Shown in pieces: positions 1-7,650 of a DNA stretch of 40,131 nt. The translations under genes and the position numbers were made by a program. The DNA is from Streptomyces hokutonensis (GTDB lineage: Bacteria > Actinomycetota > Actinomycetes > Streptomycetales > Streptomycetaceae). The first letter of the stretch is position 1, and each line of letters starts with the position of its first letter. Location: the NCBI RefSeq assembly GCF_000376565.1, contig NZ_BARG01000114.1, positions 1 to 40,131 on the forward strand. Reading direction: 5' to 3'. A model generated the notes under the pieces. The model ran no database searches, had not been told where the DNA came from, and saw nothing but the letters and a program-made list of their open reading frames with translations.

Positions 1-90
1 AGGTTCTGAGTCGGAATTTCCGGCCCTCCGGGAGTGGCTCCCGTACACGCGAAGTGTCCGGGTTCCCCCTCAGGCGGAGCCGTAAACGTA

Positions 91-134
91 CTGGAGCGGG
101 CCGCCTCGATGCAAATCGAGGCGGCCCGCTCCAG
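91..134 (-). terminator. Strong hairpin terminator downstream of rnj
   Basis: A perfect 20-bp stem (91-110 pairing with 115-134) closes a four-base loop, gcaa, 30 bases past the RNase J stop codon. There is no long U tract, which is usual for Streptomyces terminators. I see no other feature in bases 1-90. Confidence 0.85.
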
Positions 135-164
135 GTTCACGCGTACGAGGGGGTCGTACGACGG

Positions 165-1850
165 TCAGACCTCCACCACGACCGGGAGGATCATCGGCCT
201 GCGTCGGTAGTTGTCCGAGACCCACTTGCCGAGCGTGCGGCGGACCAGTTGCTGCAGCTGGTGGGGCTCGACGACGCCGTCCTGGGCCGAGCGTTCCAGG
301 ACCTCCGTGATCCTTGGGACCACTTCCACGAAGGCGGAGTCGTCGATGCCGGAGCCGCGGGCCTGGATGTGCGGGCCGCCCGTGATCTTGCCGGTGGACG
401 AGTCCACGACGACGAAGACCGAGATGATGCCCTCGTCTCCCAGGATCCTGCGGTCCTTCAGCGCGGGCTCGCCGACATCGCCGACCGAGAGGCCGTCGAC
501 GTACACGTAACCGGCCTGGACCTTGCCCGAGATCTTGGCCTTGCCCTCGATGAGGTCGACGACCACGCCGTCCTCGGCGATGACGATCCTGTCGTGCGGG
601 ACGCCGGTCAGGGCACCCAACTCGGCGTTGGCCCGTAGGTGGCGCCATTCGCCGTGGACCGGCATCAGGTTCTTCGGCTTGCAGATGTTGTAGAAGTACA
701 GCAGCTCGCCGGCCGAGGCGTGTCCGGAGACGTGGACCTTGGCGTTGCCCTTGTGGATGACGTTCGCGCCCCAGCGGGTGAGGCCGTTGATCACGCGGTA
801 GACGGCGTTCTCGTTTCCCGGGATGAGCGACGACGCCAGGATCACCGTGTCGCCGGCGACGATACGGATCTGGTGGTCGCGGTTGGCCATGCGGGACAGG
901 GCGGCCATCGGTTCGCCCTGCGAGCCCGTGCAGACCAGGACGACCTCGCTGTCCGGGAGGTCGTCGAGCGTCTTGACGTCCACGACCAGGCCCGGCGGGA
1001 CCTTGAGATAGCCGAGATCACGCGCGATGCCCATGTTCCGGACCATCGAGCGGCCGACGAAGGCGACCCGGCGGCCGTACTCGTGTGCCGTGTCCAGGAT
1101 CTGCTGGATGCGGTGCACATGGCTGGCGAAGCTCGCCACGATGATGCGCTTGCGGGCGCCGGCGAAGACCTGGCGCAGGACGTTGGAGATGTCCCGCTCG
1201 GGCGGGACGAATCCCGGTACCTCGGCGTTCGTCGAGTCGGCGAGGAGCAGGTCGATGCCCTCCTCGCTGAGACGTGCGAACGCGTGTAGATCTGTCAGAC
1301 GGCCGTCCAGCGGCAGCTGGTCCATCTTGAAGTCGCCGGTGTGGACGACCATGCCCGCGGGGGTGCGGATGGCGACCGCGAGGGCGTCCGGGATCGAGTG
1401 GTTGACCGCGACGAACTCGCAGTCGAACGGGCCGATGCGCTCGCGGTGCCCTTCGGCGACCTCGAGCGTGTACGGGCGGATGCGGTGCTCCTGGAGCTTC
1501 GCCTCGATGAGGGCGAGGGTCAGCTTGGAGCCGATCAGCGGGATGTCCGCCTTCTCACGAAGGAGGTACGGGACTCCGCCGATGTGGTCCTCGTGGCCGT
1601 GCGTGAGGACGATGCCGTCGATGTCGTCGAGGCGGTCCCTGATGGACGTGAAGTCCGGCAGGATCAGGTCGATTCCGGGCTGCTCCTCCTCGGGGAAGAG
1701 CACGCCGCAGTCGACGATCAGCAGACGGCCGCCGTATTCGAAGACCGTCATGTTTCGGCCGATTTCCCCGAGGCCGCCGAGTGGGGTGACCCTCAGGCCG
1801 CCTTCGGGGAGCTTCGACGGAGGGGCGAGTTCAGGATGCGGATGGCTCAA
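165..1850 (-). CDS. rnj: Ribonuclease J
   Basis: This is a beta-CASP metallo-beta-lactamase ribonuclease with endonuclease and 5'-to-3' exonuclease activity, acting in the cytoplasm on mRNA decay and rRNA maturation. The 561-residue length fits the family. The metal-binding signature HGHEDH is at residues 84-89, with further ligands at His151, His170/Asp173 (HTGDFK) and His399 (MPVHGEWRH). The beta-CASP motifs include FASHVH near 241-246 and HVSGH at 373-377. Both ends are intact. The start is TTG at 1850, chosen because a GGAGAG ribosome-binding site lies about seven bases upstream and the reading enters the conserved GGLGEIGRN segment soon after. It lies 128 bases downstream of dapA on the same strand and may be cotranscribed. 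A large hairpin (1865-1902) sits directly before its ribosome-binding site. Confidence 0.97.
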   Translation of the reverse strand: MSHPHPELAPPSKLPEGGLRVTPLGGLGEIGRNMTVFEYGGRLLIVDCGVLFPEEEQPGIDLILPDFTSIRDRLDDIDGIVLTHGHEDHIGGVPYLLREKADIPLIGSKLTLALIEAKLQEHRIRPYTLEVAEGHRERIGPFDCEFVAVNHSIPDALAVAIRTPAGMVVHTGDFKMDQLPLDGRLTDLHAFARLSEEGIDLLLADSTNAEVPGFVPPERDISNVLRQVFAGARKRIIVASFASHVHRIQQILDTAHEYGRRVAFVGRSMVRNMGIARDLGYLKVPPGLVVDVKTLDDLPDSEVVLVCTGSQGEPMAALSRMANRDHQIRIVAGDTVILASSLIPGNENAVYRVINGLTRWGANVIHKGNAKVHVSGHASAGELLYFYNICKPKNLMPVHGEWRHLRANAELGALTGVPHDRIVIAEDGVVVDLIEGKAKISGKVQAGYVYVDGLSVGDVGEPALKDRRILGDEGIISVFVVVDSSTGKITGGPHIQARGSGIDDSAFVEVVPRITEVLERSAQDGVVEPHQLQQLVRRTLGKWVSDNYRRRPMILPVVVEV

Positions 1851-1864
1851 AAGACTCTCCTACC

Positions 1865-1902
1865 CATGCGCGCCACGTACCGGTGGGCACGTGGCGCGCA
1901 TG
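1865..1902 (-). promoter_or_regulatory. Perfect hairpin in the rnj leader
   Basis: A 14-bp perfect inverted repeat (arms 1865-1878 and 1889-1902, 10-base loop) lies in the dapA-rnj gap. In the transcript it would end about seven bases before the GGAG that sets the rnj start. It has no U tract after it. It could be an intercistronic terminator, an RNA-processing site or a translational control element. Its position makes an influence on rnj translation plausible but unproven. Confidence 0.65.
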
Positions 1903-1978
1903 ACGTTCGTGCAAATGCAGTTATTGGATGTGGGGTGCAGGCGCCGAAGCCCTGCGTATTGAGTTGTGAAGTCTGTTG

Positions 1979-2878
1979 TCAGAGCTGTACCCCGCCGGCG
2001 GCAAGATCGATCTTGAGCTGGGTGATCTCCTCGGGCGAGCACTCGACCATCGGTGAGCGCAGGGGTCCGGCGGGCAGTCCCTGGAGGGTGAGCGCGGCCT
2101 TGGTGGTCATGACGCCCTGGGTGCGGAACATGCCGGTGTAGACGGGGAGCAGCTTCTGGTGGATCTCGGTGGCCTTCTGGACGTCACCGGAGACGTACGC
2201 CTCCACCAGGGTGCGCAGTTCGGGTGTGACCACATGGCCAACGACCGAGACGAAGCCGACCGCGCCCACGGAGAGCAGCGGCAGGTTCAGCATGTCGTCC
2301 CCGGAGTACCAGGCCAGGCCGGTCCGGGCGATGGCCCAGCTGGCACGGCCCAGGTCGCCCTTGGCGTCCTTGTTGGCGACGATCCTGGGGTGCTCGGCGA
2401 GCCTGACCAGCGTCTCGGTACCGATCGGGACGCCGCTGCGGCCCGGGATGTCGTAGAGCATGACCGGCAGTCCGGTGGCGTCGGCGACCGTCGTGAAGTG
2501 ACGGTACAGGCCCTCCTGCGGGGGCTTGTTGTAGTACGGCGTGACGACGAGCAGGCCGTGTGCGCCGGTGCGTTCGGCCGTGCGGGCGAGTTCGACGCTG
2601 TGGTGGGTGTCGTTGGTGCCGACGCCGGCGATGACGTGGGCGCGGTCGCCGACCGCCTCCAGTACGGCTCGTACGAGATCCGCTTTCTCCGCGTCGCCGG
2701 TGGTCGGGGACTCACCGGTGGTGCCGTTGATGACCAGGCCGTCGTTGCCTGCGTCCACCAGGTGGGTGGCGAGCCGCTGCGCGCCGTCGAGGTCGAGCGC
2801 GCCGTCCGCCGTGAAGGGCGTGACCATGGCGGTGAGGACCCTCCCGAAGGGGGTCTGCGGAGTGGAGGTCGGAGCCAT
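1979..2878 (-). CDS. dapA: 4-hydroxy-tetrahydrodipicolinate synthase
   Basis: This enzyme condenses pyruvate with aspartate semialdehyde, the first committed step toward diaminopimelate and lysine. It is a TIM-barrel class I aldolase of the usual length, about 299 residues. Visible signatures are INGTTGESPT near the N-terminus, the YDIPGRSG segment with the active-site tyrosine, and NKDAKGD carrying the Schiff-base lysine. The VTPYYNKPPQ segment supplies the second tyrosine of the proton relay. An in-frame GTG at 2887 would add three residues. I prefer the ATG at 2878 because it gives the family-typical start (MAPTS...), although neither start has a strong ribosome-binding site. The next gene on the same strand is rnj. 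Confidence 0.96.
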   Translation of the reverse strand: MAPTSTPQTPFGRVLTAMVTPFTADGALDLDGAQRLATHLVDAGNDGLVINGTTGESPTTGDAEKADLVRAVLEAVGDRAHVIAGVGTNDTHHSVELARTAERTGAHGLLVVTPYYNKPPQEGLYRHFTTVADATGLPVMLYDIPGRSGVPIGTETLVRLAEHPRIVANKDAKGDLGRASWAIARTGLAWYSGDDMLNLPLLSVGAVGFVSVVGHVVTPELRTLVEAYVSGDVQKATEIHQKLLPVYTGMFRTQGVMTTKAALTLQGLPAGPLRSPMVECSPEEITQLKIDLAAGGVQL

Positions 2879-2951
2879 GGGTAACACGCTACTCGCTGCT
2901 CAATGCGGGGTCTGCCCTCGGGGCAGGCGACAAGTCGTGACAAATATGGAG

Positions 2952-2989
2952 CCCGGCACTGCCTGCTCGGGGGTTCAAGCAGTGCCGGG
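2952..2989 (-). terminator. Hairpin terminator downstream of thyX
   Basis: An 11-bp perfect inverted repeat, CCCGGCACTGC and its complement (2952-2962 and 2979-2989), with a 16-base loop, lies about 100 bases past the thyX stop and before dapA. It is followed in the minus direction by CTCCATATTTG. It probably ends the thyX transcript. The rest of the 2888-3089 gap shows nothing else I can identify. Confidence 0.65.
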
Positions 2990-3089
2990 TCCGTTTGATC
3001 AGGCTAGATGAACTTCTCCAAATGCCGCAATACGGACACTTCGCGCGACTGATCCGTACATGTGTGCCCGCGCGGCAAACAGAGGTGCG

Positions 3090-3830
3090 CTACGGGGCGA
3101 CCCGACCGTTGGCATTGAAGGCCGCGTAGGTGAGCGGCATGAGCTTGGCCCACTGCTCCTCCATCTTCTCGCCGACCATCTCGATCTCCCGCTGCGGGAA
3201 CGACGGCACCTTCGCCAGCTCGTGCTGGGTGCGCAGACCGAGGAAGTGCATCAGCGAACGGGCGTTGCACGTGGCGTACATCGAGGAGAAGAGGCCTACG
3301 GGGAGCACGGCTCGGGCGACTTCGCGGGCCACGCCGGCGGCGAGCATCTCCTGGTAGGCCTCGTACGCCTGGCGGTACGAGTCCTCCATGGTGCGGCCGA
3401 CCAGCTCCTGCTGGGCCTGAGTGCCCTCCACGAACACGTACTTGCCCGGGCGGCCCTCCTGGACCAGCTTGCGGGACTCGCCGGGGACGTAGAAGGTCGG
3501 CTGGAGCTCCCTGTACCTTCCCGATTCCTCGTTGTACGACCAGCCCACCCGGTGGCGCATGAACTCGCGGAAGACGAAGATCGGGGCGCTGATGAAGAAG
3601 GTCATCGAGTTGTGCTCGAAGGGGCTGCCGTGGCGGTCCCGCATCAGGTAGTTGATGAGGCCCTTTGAGCGCTCGGGGTCCTTGCCCATCTCTTCCAGGG
3701 ACTGTTCGCCGATCGTCGAGACGCGGGCGGCGAAGAGCACGTCGGCGTCGGACGCGGTGTGCTTGACCAGCTCGACGGTGACATCGCTGCGGAAACTGGG
3801 CTTGAGGTCGTCGGCGGGAGTGTCGGTCAC
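3090..3830 (-). CDS. thyX: Flavin-dependent thymidylate synthase
   Basis: ThyX makes dTMP from dUMP with FAD, NADPH and methylenetetrahydrofolate, independently of ThyA. The product is about 246 residues. The signature region reads RHRVGWSYNEESGRY, so RHR is followed by eight residues before the serine. Further conserved stretches are SPFEHNSMTFF and CNARSLMHFLGLRTQ, the latter contributing to flavin and nucleotide binding. The start is GTG at 3830 (TDTPADDLKPSF...). A GGAAGGA sequence lies about 11 bases upstream, and the frame further upstream does not look like coding sequence. The gene is divergent from the small membrane protein at 4044. The 213-base gap between them contains a TTCGATC repeat but no convincing promoter. 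Confidence 0.96.
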   Translation of the reverse strand: MTDTPADDLKPSFRSDVTVELVKHTASDADVLFAARVSTIGEQSLEEMGKDPERSKGLINYLMRDRHGSPFEHNSMTFFISAPIFVFREFMRHRVGWSYNEESGRYRELQPTFYVPGESRKLVQEGRPGKYVFVEGTQAQQELVGRTMEDSYRQAYEAYQEMLAAGVAREVARAVLPVGLFSSMYATCNARSLMHFLGLRTQHELAKVPSFPQREIEMVGEKMEEQWAKLMPLTYAAFNANGRVAP

Positions 3831-4043
3831 GGCTCGGAGGGTCCTTCCATCACGTCTCTCGGGCGGCGCCCACTCTACGGCCCGGCACTGACATCGGGGC
3901 GTTCGGTGCCGTGCCGCGACATTCGTTGGCGAACTTCTGCGAATTCGGCGAAACGGGGCACCTTTTGGGGCGTTCGCTCGTCTGTCTTGGTGAGAGTCAC
4001 CCGTTCGATCACGATTCGATCCCTGAGGGGAGATGCACCACCG

Positions 4044-4283
4044 ATGCTCCGTCGGCGCGAACCCGTCCCGTTCGCCTTCATCGCCGAGACCGACCGCTTC
4101 CGCAGCAACGTCACCCCGCCGCCCCGTGAGCGCGCGTCCGCCGGTCAGATAGCCGGGCGTTGGCTTCTGGGGCTCACCATCATCGCCGGCATCGTGGGCT
4201 CCCTGGTCCTCGGTATGCCGGCGCTGTCCCAGCACGACCTCTCGACGCAGAACCAACAGTCGCAGGCCGCGGACAACCGCTGA
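4044..4283 (+). CDS. Small single-pass membrane protein
   Basis: The product is 79 residues with a charged N-terminus (MLRRREPVPFAFIAETDRFR). One clear hydrophobic segment at about residues 40-60 (LLGLTIIAGIVGSLVLGMPAL) is followed by a short polar, Gln-rich tail. A GGGGAG sequence lies about 11 bases before the ATG. No enzymatic motif is visible and I do not recognise a characterised family. It sits between thyX and a bacterial-PH-type membrane protein on the same strand as the latter, 90 bases away. GC-rich third codon positions support it as a real gene. Function unknown. Confidence 0.7.
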   Translation: MLRRREPVPFAFIAETDRFRSNVTPPPRERASAGQIAGRWLLGLTIIAGIVGSLVLGMPALSQHDLSTQNQQSQAADNR

Positions 4284-4373
4284 CCTGGGACGCAGCTGAC
4301 ACTGACTCATCCGGACCCCCAATGGTGGTGAGCGGGAACTCGGCCGGATAGCCTCACCGGGCACAGCCCACGC

Positions 4374-4952
4374 ATGGATTCAGTGAGGACACCAGCCGTG
4401 CCCCTGCCCTTCCTTACGGCCGACCGCGCATTCGAGGCCGCGGACGAGCTCGCGCTGCCGTTCGACGACCGCGACCGCTGGCGGCGCCCCTACCGGCCCG
4501 GCCCGTGGCGCGTCGCGGCATCGGCACTCGTGCTGCTGCTCGCGTCGTACGTGCTGTTCGCCGCCGTCATCATCGCGTTGACCGGCTCGCGGTCCGAGGC
4601 CGGAGTGATCCTCGGTATCGCGGTGGCCGTCATCCTCTGCGCCCTGCGGCTGCTGCGCATGGGCGTGTGGGTGAGCGCGCGCGGGCTGCGCCGGGTGCGG
4701 TTCCTCTTCACCCGTACGGTGCCCTGGGACCGGGTCGCCGCCGTACGGACGGTGCAGCAGCCGGTGCGCTGGCTCGGGCTGCCGCGGACTGTGCAGGGGC
4801 AGGCCCTGGTCCTCGTACGGAAGGACCGTGCTCCGGAGGACGTGCCCGCGCTGCTGACCACGCACGACATCGATTTCGTGGCGCGTGCCTCCGCCTTCGA
4901 CCGGGCCGCGGACTCGGTCGAGGTGTGGTCCGACGAGTACCGGCGGAGCTGA
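4374..4952 (+). CDS. Membrane protein with PH-like domain
   Basis: The protein has 192 residues. A soluble N-terminal segment of about 45 residues is followed by two adjacent transmembrane helices (about 47-69 and 75-94). A cytoplasmic C-terminal part then begins VWVSARGLRRVRFLFTRTVPWDRVAAVR. A hydrophobic hairpin followed by a strand-rich region with the W-D-R-V turn is typical of small actinobacterial membrane proteins carrying a bacterial PH (PH_6-type) domain. That family assignment is by pattern only. It converges with the minus-strand gene at 5030 across a bidirectional terminator. The exact role is unknown. Confidence 0.75.
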   Translation: MDSVRTPAVPLPFLTADRAFEAADELALPFDDRDRWRRPYRPGPWRVAASALVLLLASYVLFAAVIIALTGSRSEAGVILGIAVAVILCALRLLRMGVWVSARGLRRVRFLFTRTVPWDRVAAVRTVQQPVRWLGLPRTVQGQALVLVRKDRAPEDVPALLTTHDIDFVARASAFDRAADSVEVWSDEYRRS

Positions 4953-4969
4953 CCGGCCGAGAGCGACGC

Positions 4970-5008
4970 GAAGGGGCCGGTCCGCAGCGAGTGCGGGCCG
5001 GCCCCTTC
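4970..5008. terminator. Bidirectional terminator
   Basis: A 17-bp stem (4970-4986 with 4992-5008, one G-T pair) encloses a five-base loop. It is flanked by A-rich and T-rich ends (GAAGGGG...CCCCTTC) and sits exactly between two convergent genes, so it can serve both. Confidence 0.85.
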
Positions 5009-5029
5009 GGCGTGCGGGCGTACGGGAGT

Positions 5030-5482
5030 TCAGGCCTGGACCGGGCGGCCGGCGTGCAGGGCGATCGCGCGTTGCATCGCCTTGCGGGCGCGCGGGGTGT
5101 CGCGGGCGTCGTGGTAGGCGACGGCGAGGCGGAACCAGCTGCGCCAGTCGTCGGGGGCCGCCTCCGTCTCGGCCTTGCGCTTGGCGAAGACCTCGTCTGC
5201 GGAGTCGCGGTCGATACGGCCGCCGGGGGTGCGCCTCAACTCGTCGACGGGCAGGCCGCCTTCGGCTTCGAGCAGGGCGGCCAGGCGGTTGGCGTTGCGG
5301 ACGAACTGGGTGTTCTTCCAGAGGAACCACACGCCGATCACCGGCAGGATCAGGACCGCGATCCCGAAGGTGACGGTGATGACCGTGCCCGACTGTATGA
5401 GCATGACGCCGCGGCTGCCGACCAGGACGAAGTAGAAGACCAGGACGGCGGCCGTGACGGCGTAGGTGAGTTTGGCGCGCAT
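5030..5482 (-). CDS. Membrane protein with TPR-like C-terminus
   Basis: The 150-residue product has two transmembrane helices near the N-terminus (about 5-26 and 34-55). A polar region follows, and a TPR-like helical pair lies near residues 105-145 (DDWRSWFRLAVAYHDARDTPRARKAMQRAI, split in the protein by the usual turn). It begins 10 bases downstream of dapB and ends the rpsO-pnp-peptidase-dapB cluster, so it is probably cotranscribed. No catalytic motif is visible. It is likely an inner-membrane protein whose repeat domain faces the cytoplasm and binds a partner; that is inference. Confidence 0.8.
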   Translation of the reverse strand: MRAKLTYAVTAAVLVFYFVLVGSRGVMLIQSGTVITVTFGIAVLILPVIGVWFLWKNTQFVRNANRLAALLEAEGGLPVDELRRTPGGRIDRDSADEVFAKRKAETEAAPDDWRSWFRLAVAYHDARDTPRARKAMQRAIALHAGRPVQA

Positions 5483-5492
5483 GTCGTGAGCC

Positions 5493-6245
5493 TCAGCCCA
5501 GGTCCAGGAAGTGTTCCAGGCCGAAGGTGAGGCCCGGGGTGGTCACCACGCGGCGCGCGCCGAGCAGGATGCCCGGCATGAAGCTGCTGTGGTGCAGGGA
5601 GTCGTGCCGGACGGTCAGGGTCTCGCCCTCACCGCCCAGCAGGACCTCCTGGTGGGCCAGCAGGCCGCGCAGCCGGACGGAGTGGACGGGGATCCCGTCG
5701 ACGTCCGCACCGCGCGCGCCGTCCAGGGCCGTCTCCGTGGCGTCCGGTGCCGGAGCCGTGCCCGCCTTCGCGCGTGCCTCGGCGATGAGCTGGGCCGTGC
5801 GCGTGGCCGTACCGCTCGGGGCGTCGACCTTCTTCGGGTGGTGCAGTTCGATGACCTCGACCGACTCGAAGTAGGGCGCGGCGATCTGCGCGAACTTCAT
5901 GGTCAGGACGGCCCCGATGGAGAAGTTGGGCGCGATGAGGACGCCCGTCTGCGGGGAGGCGTCCAGCCAGCCGTTCAGTTGCGCGAGGCGTTCCTCGGTC
6001 CAGCCGGTGGTGCCGACGACCGCGTGGATGCCGTTCCGGACGCAGAAGTCGAGGTTGTCCATCACCGAGGCGGGGGTGGTCAGTTCGACCGCCACCTGGG
6101 CGCCCGCGGCCGTGAGCGCCTCCAGGGTGTCGCCCCGGCCCAGGGCGGCCACCAGTTCCATGTCCTCGGCGGCCTCGACGGCTCGTACCGCCTCGGCGCC
6201 GATCCGGCCCTTGGCACCGAGGACCGCCACGCGCAGCTTGCTCAT
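5493..6245 (-). CDS. dapB: 4-hydroxy-tetrahydrodipicolinate reductase
   Basis: DapB reduces hydroxytetrahydrodipicolinate with NAD(P)H, the step after DapA in diaminopimelate and lysine synthesis. The 250-residue length is normal. The nucleotide-binding motif GAKGRIG is at residues 10-16 and GTTG at 78-81. The catalytic and substrate-binding motif ELHHPKKVDAPSGTA runs from about 133 to 147, with His135/His136 and Lys138/Lys139. It starts 25 bases after the M16 peptidase stop on the same strand, so it is part of the same operon. dapA lies 2.6 kb away, separated by thyX and other genes, so the pathway genes are near each other but not contiguous. Confidence 0.97.
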   Translation of the reverse strand: MSKLRVAVLGAKGRIGAEAVRAVEAAEDMELVAALGRGDTLEALTAAGAQVAVELTTPASVMDNLDFCVRNGIHAVVGTTGWTEERLAQLNGWLDASPQTGVLIAPNFSIGAVLTMKFAQIAAPYFESVEVIELHHPKKVDAPSGTATRTAQLIAEARAKAGTAPAPDATETALDGARGADVDGIPVHSVRLRGLLAHQEVLLGGEGETLTVRHDSLHHSSFMPGILLGARRVVTTPGLTFGLEHFLDLG

Positions 6246-6270
6246 CGTTCTTGCTTCCTTACGACGGGTG

Positions 6271-7650
6271 TTAGGCGACGGCGTCGTTCAGTCGGGCCGC
6301 CTGCTTGTCCTTGAGCGGGCCGATGACCGCCAGCGAGGGTCGCTGTCCCAGGATCTCGCGAGCGACCTCGCGGACCTCGTCCGGGGTGACCGACGCGATC
6401 CTTGCCAGCAGGTCGTCGACGGACATCTGCTCGCCCCAGCACAGCTCGCTCTTGCCGATGCGGTTCATCAGCGCGCCCGTGTCCTCGAGACCGAGGACGG
6501 TGGAGCCCTGGAGCTGGCCGACGGCGCGGCCGATCTCGTCGTCGGACAGGCCGTGTTCGGCGACCTGGTCCAGTTCGTCGCGGCAGATCTTCAGCACGTC
6601 GTGGACCTGCGAGGGCCGGCAGCCGGCGTAGACGCCGAAGAGGCCGCAGTCGGCGAAGCCGGACGTGTACGAGTACACGCTGTAGGCCAGGCCGCGCTTC
6701 TCCCGGACCTCCTGGAAGAGGCGGGACGACATGCCGCCGCCGAGGGCCGTGTTGAGCACCCCGAGGGCCCAGCGGCGCTCGTCGGTACGAGCCAGGCCCG
6801 GCATGCCCAGGACGACGTGCGCCTGCTCGGTCTTGCGGCCGATCAGCTCGACGCGGCCCGCGGTGCGCAGGGTGCGGCGGCCGTCGCGCGGGGCGATGGG
6901 CGCGGCCTGGGCGTTCTTGAACGCGCCGGCCTTGTCGAAGGCGGCACGGACCTGTCGTACGACCTTGTCGTGGTCGATGTTGCCCGCCGCGGCGACCACG
7001 AGGTGGGTCGGGTCGTAGTGCTTCTTGTAGAAGCGGCGAATACGGTCCGCGGTGAGGGCGTTGACGGTGTCGACCGTGCCGAGGACGGGGCGGCCGAGGG
7101 GGTTGTCGCCGAACATCGTGCGCGCGAACAGGTCGTGCACGCAGTCGCCCGGGTCGTCCTCCGTCATGGCGATCTCTTCGAGGATGGCGCCGCGCTCTAC
7201 GTTGACGTCCTCCTCGCGGATCAGGGAGCCCGTCAGCATGTCGCAGACCACGTCGATGGCGAGCGGCAGGTCGGTGTCGAGCACGCGCGCGTAGTAGCAC
7301 GTGTACTCCTTCGCGGTGAACGCGTTCATCTCGCCGCCGACCGCGTCGATCGCGGAGGAGATGTCCAGCGCGCTGCGCCGGTGCGTGCCCTTGAAGAGGA
7401 GGTGCTCCAGGTAGTGCGTGGCGCCGTTCAGCGACGGCGTCTCGTCGCGGGAGCCCACGTGTGCCCAGATGCCGAAGGTGGCGGAGCGGACCGAGGGCAG
7501 CGTCTCGGTGACGATGCGCAGGCCGCCCGGGAGGGTGGTCTTGCGGACCGTGCCGATGCCGTTGGTGCCCTGGATGAGGGTTTGGGTACGGGCGACGGCC
7601 CGCGCCTCCGAGGAGGTGCGGGCCGTCGTCGTGGTGCTGGTCGACGTCAC
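6271..7650 (-). CDS. M16-family zinc metallopeptidase
   Basis: This is a pitrilysin/mitochondrial-processing-peptidase-like protease of 459 residues. The inverted zinc motif HYLEH is at residues 79-83. The third ligand is probably Glu159 (AILEEI), at the family spacing of 76 residues. The N-terminal catalytic domain is followed by the second M16 domain, which includes GGGMSSRLFQEVREKRGLAY. The start is GTG at 7650 and overlaps the pnp stop by four bases (GTGA), which implies translational coupling to pnp. This peptidase downstream of pnp is a conserved arrangement in actinobacteria. The substrate is unknown. Confidence 0.94.
   Translation of the reverse strand: MTSTSTTTTARTSSEARAVARTQTLIQGTNGIGTVRKTTLPGGLRIVTETLPSVRSATFGIWAHVGSRDETPSLNGATHYLEHLLFKGTHRRSALDISSAIDAVGGEMNAFTAKEYTCYYARVLDTDLPLAIDVVCDMLTGSLIREEDVNVERGAILEEIAMTEDDPGDCVHDLFARTMFGDNPLGRPVLGTVDTVNALTADRIRRFYKKHYDPTHLVVAAAGNIDHDKVVRQVRAAFDKAGAFKNAQAAPIAPRDGRRTLRTAGRVELIGRKTEQAHVVLGMPGLARTDERRWALGVLNTALGGGMSSRLFQEVREKRGLAYSVYSYTSGFADCGLFGVYAGCRPSQVHDVLKICRDELDQVAEHGLSDDEIGRAVGQLQGSTVLGLEDTGALMNRIGKSELCWGEQMSVDDLLARIASVTPDEVREVAREILGQRPSLAVIGPLKDKQAARLNDAVA

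Noticed and set aside
4349..4354. TAGCCT as a promoter -10 for the gene at 4374
   Set aside because: There is no acceptable -35 at 16-19 bases, and the hexamer would leave only about 12 bases before the start codon for a leader and ribosome-binding site.
3835..4364. N-terminal extension of thyX by about 178 codons
   Set aside because: The extra sequence looks non-coding, runs through the intergenic region and over the opposite-strand membrane protein gene, and ThyX homologues begin near TDTPADD.
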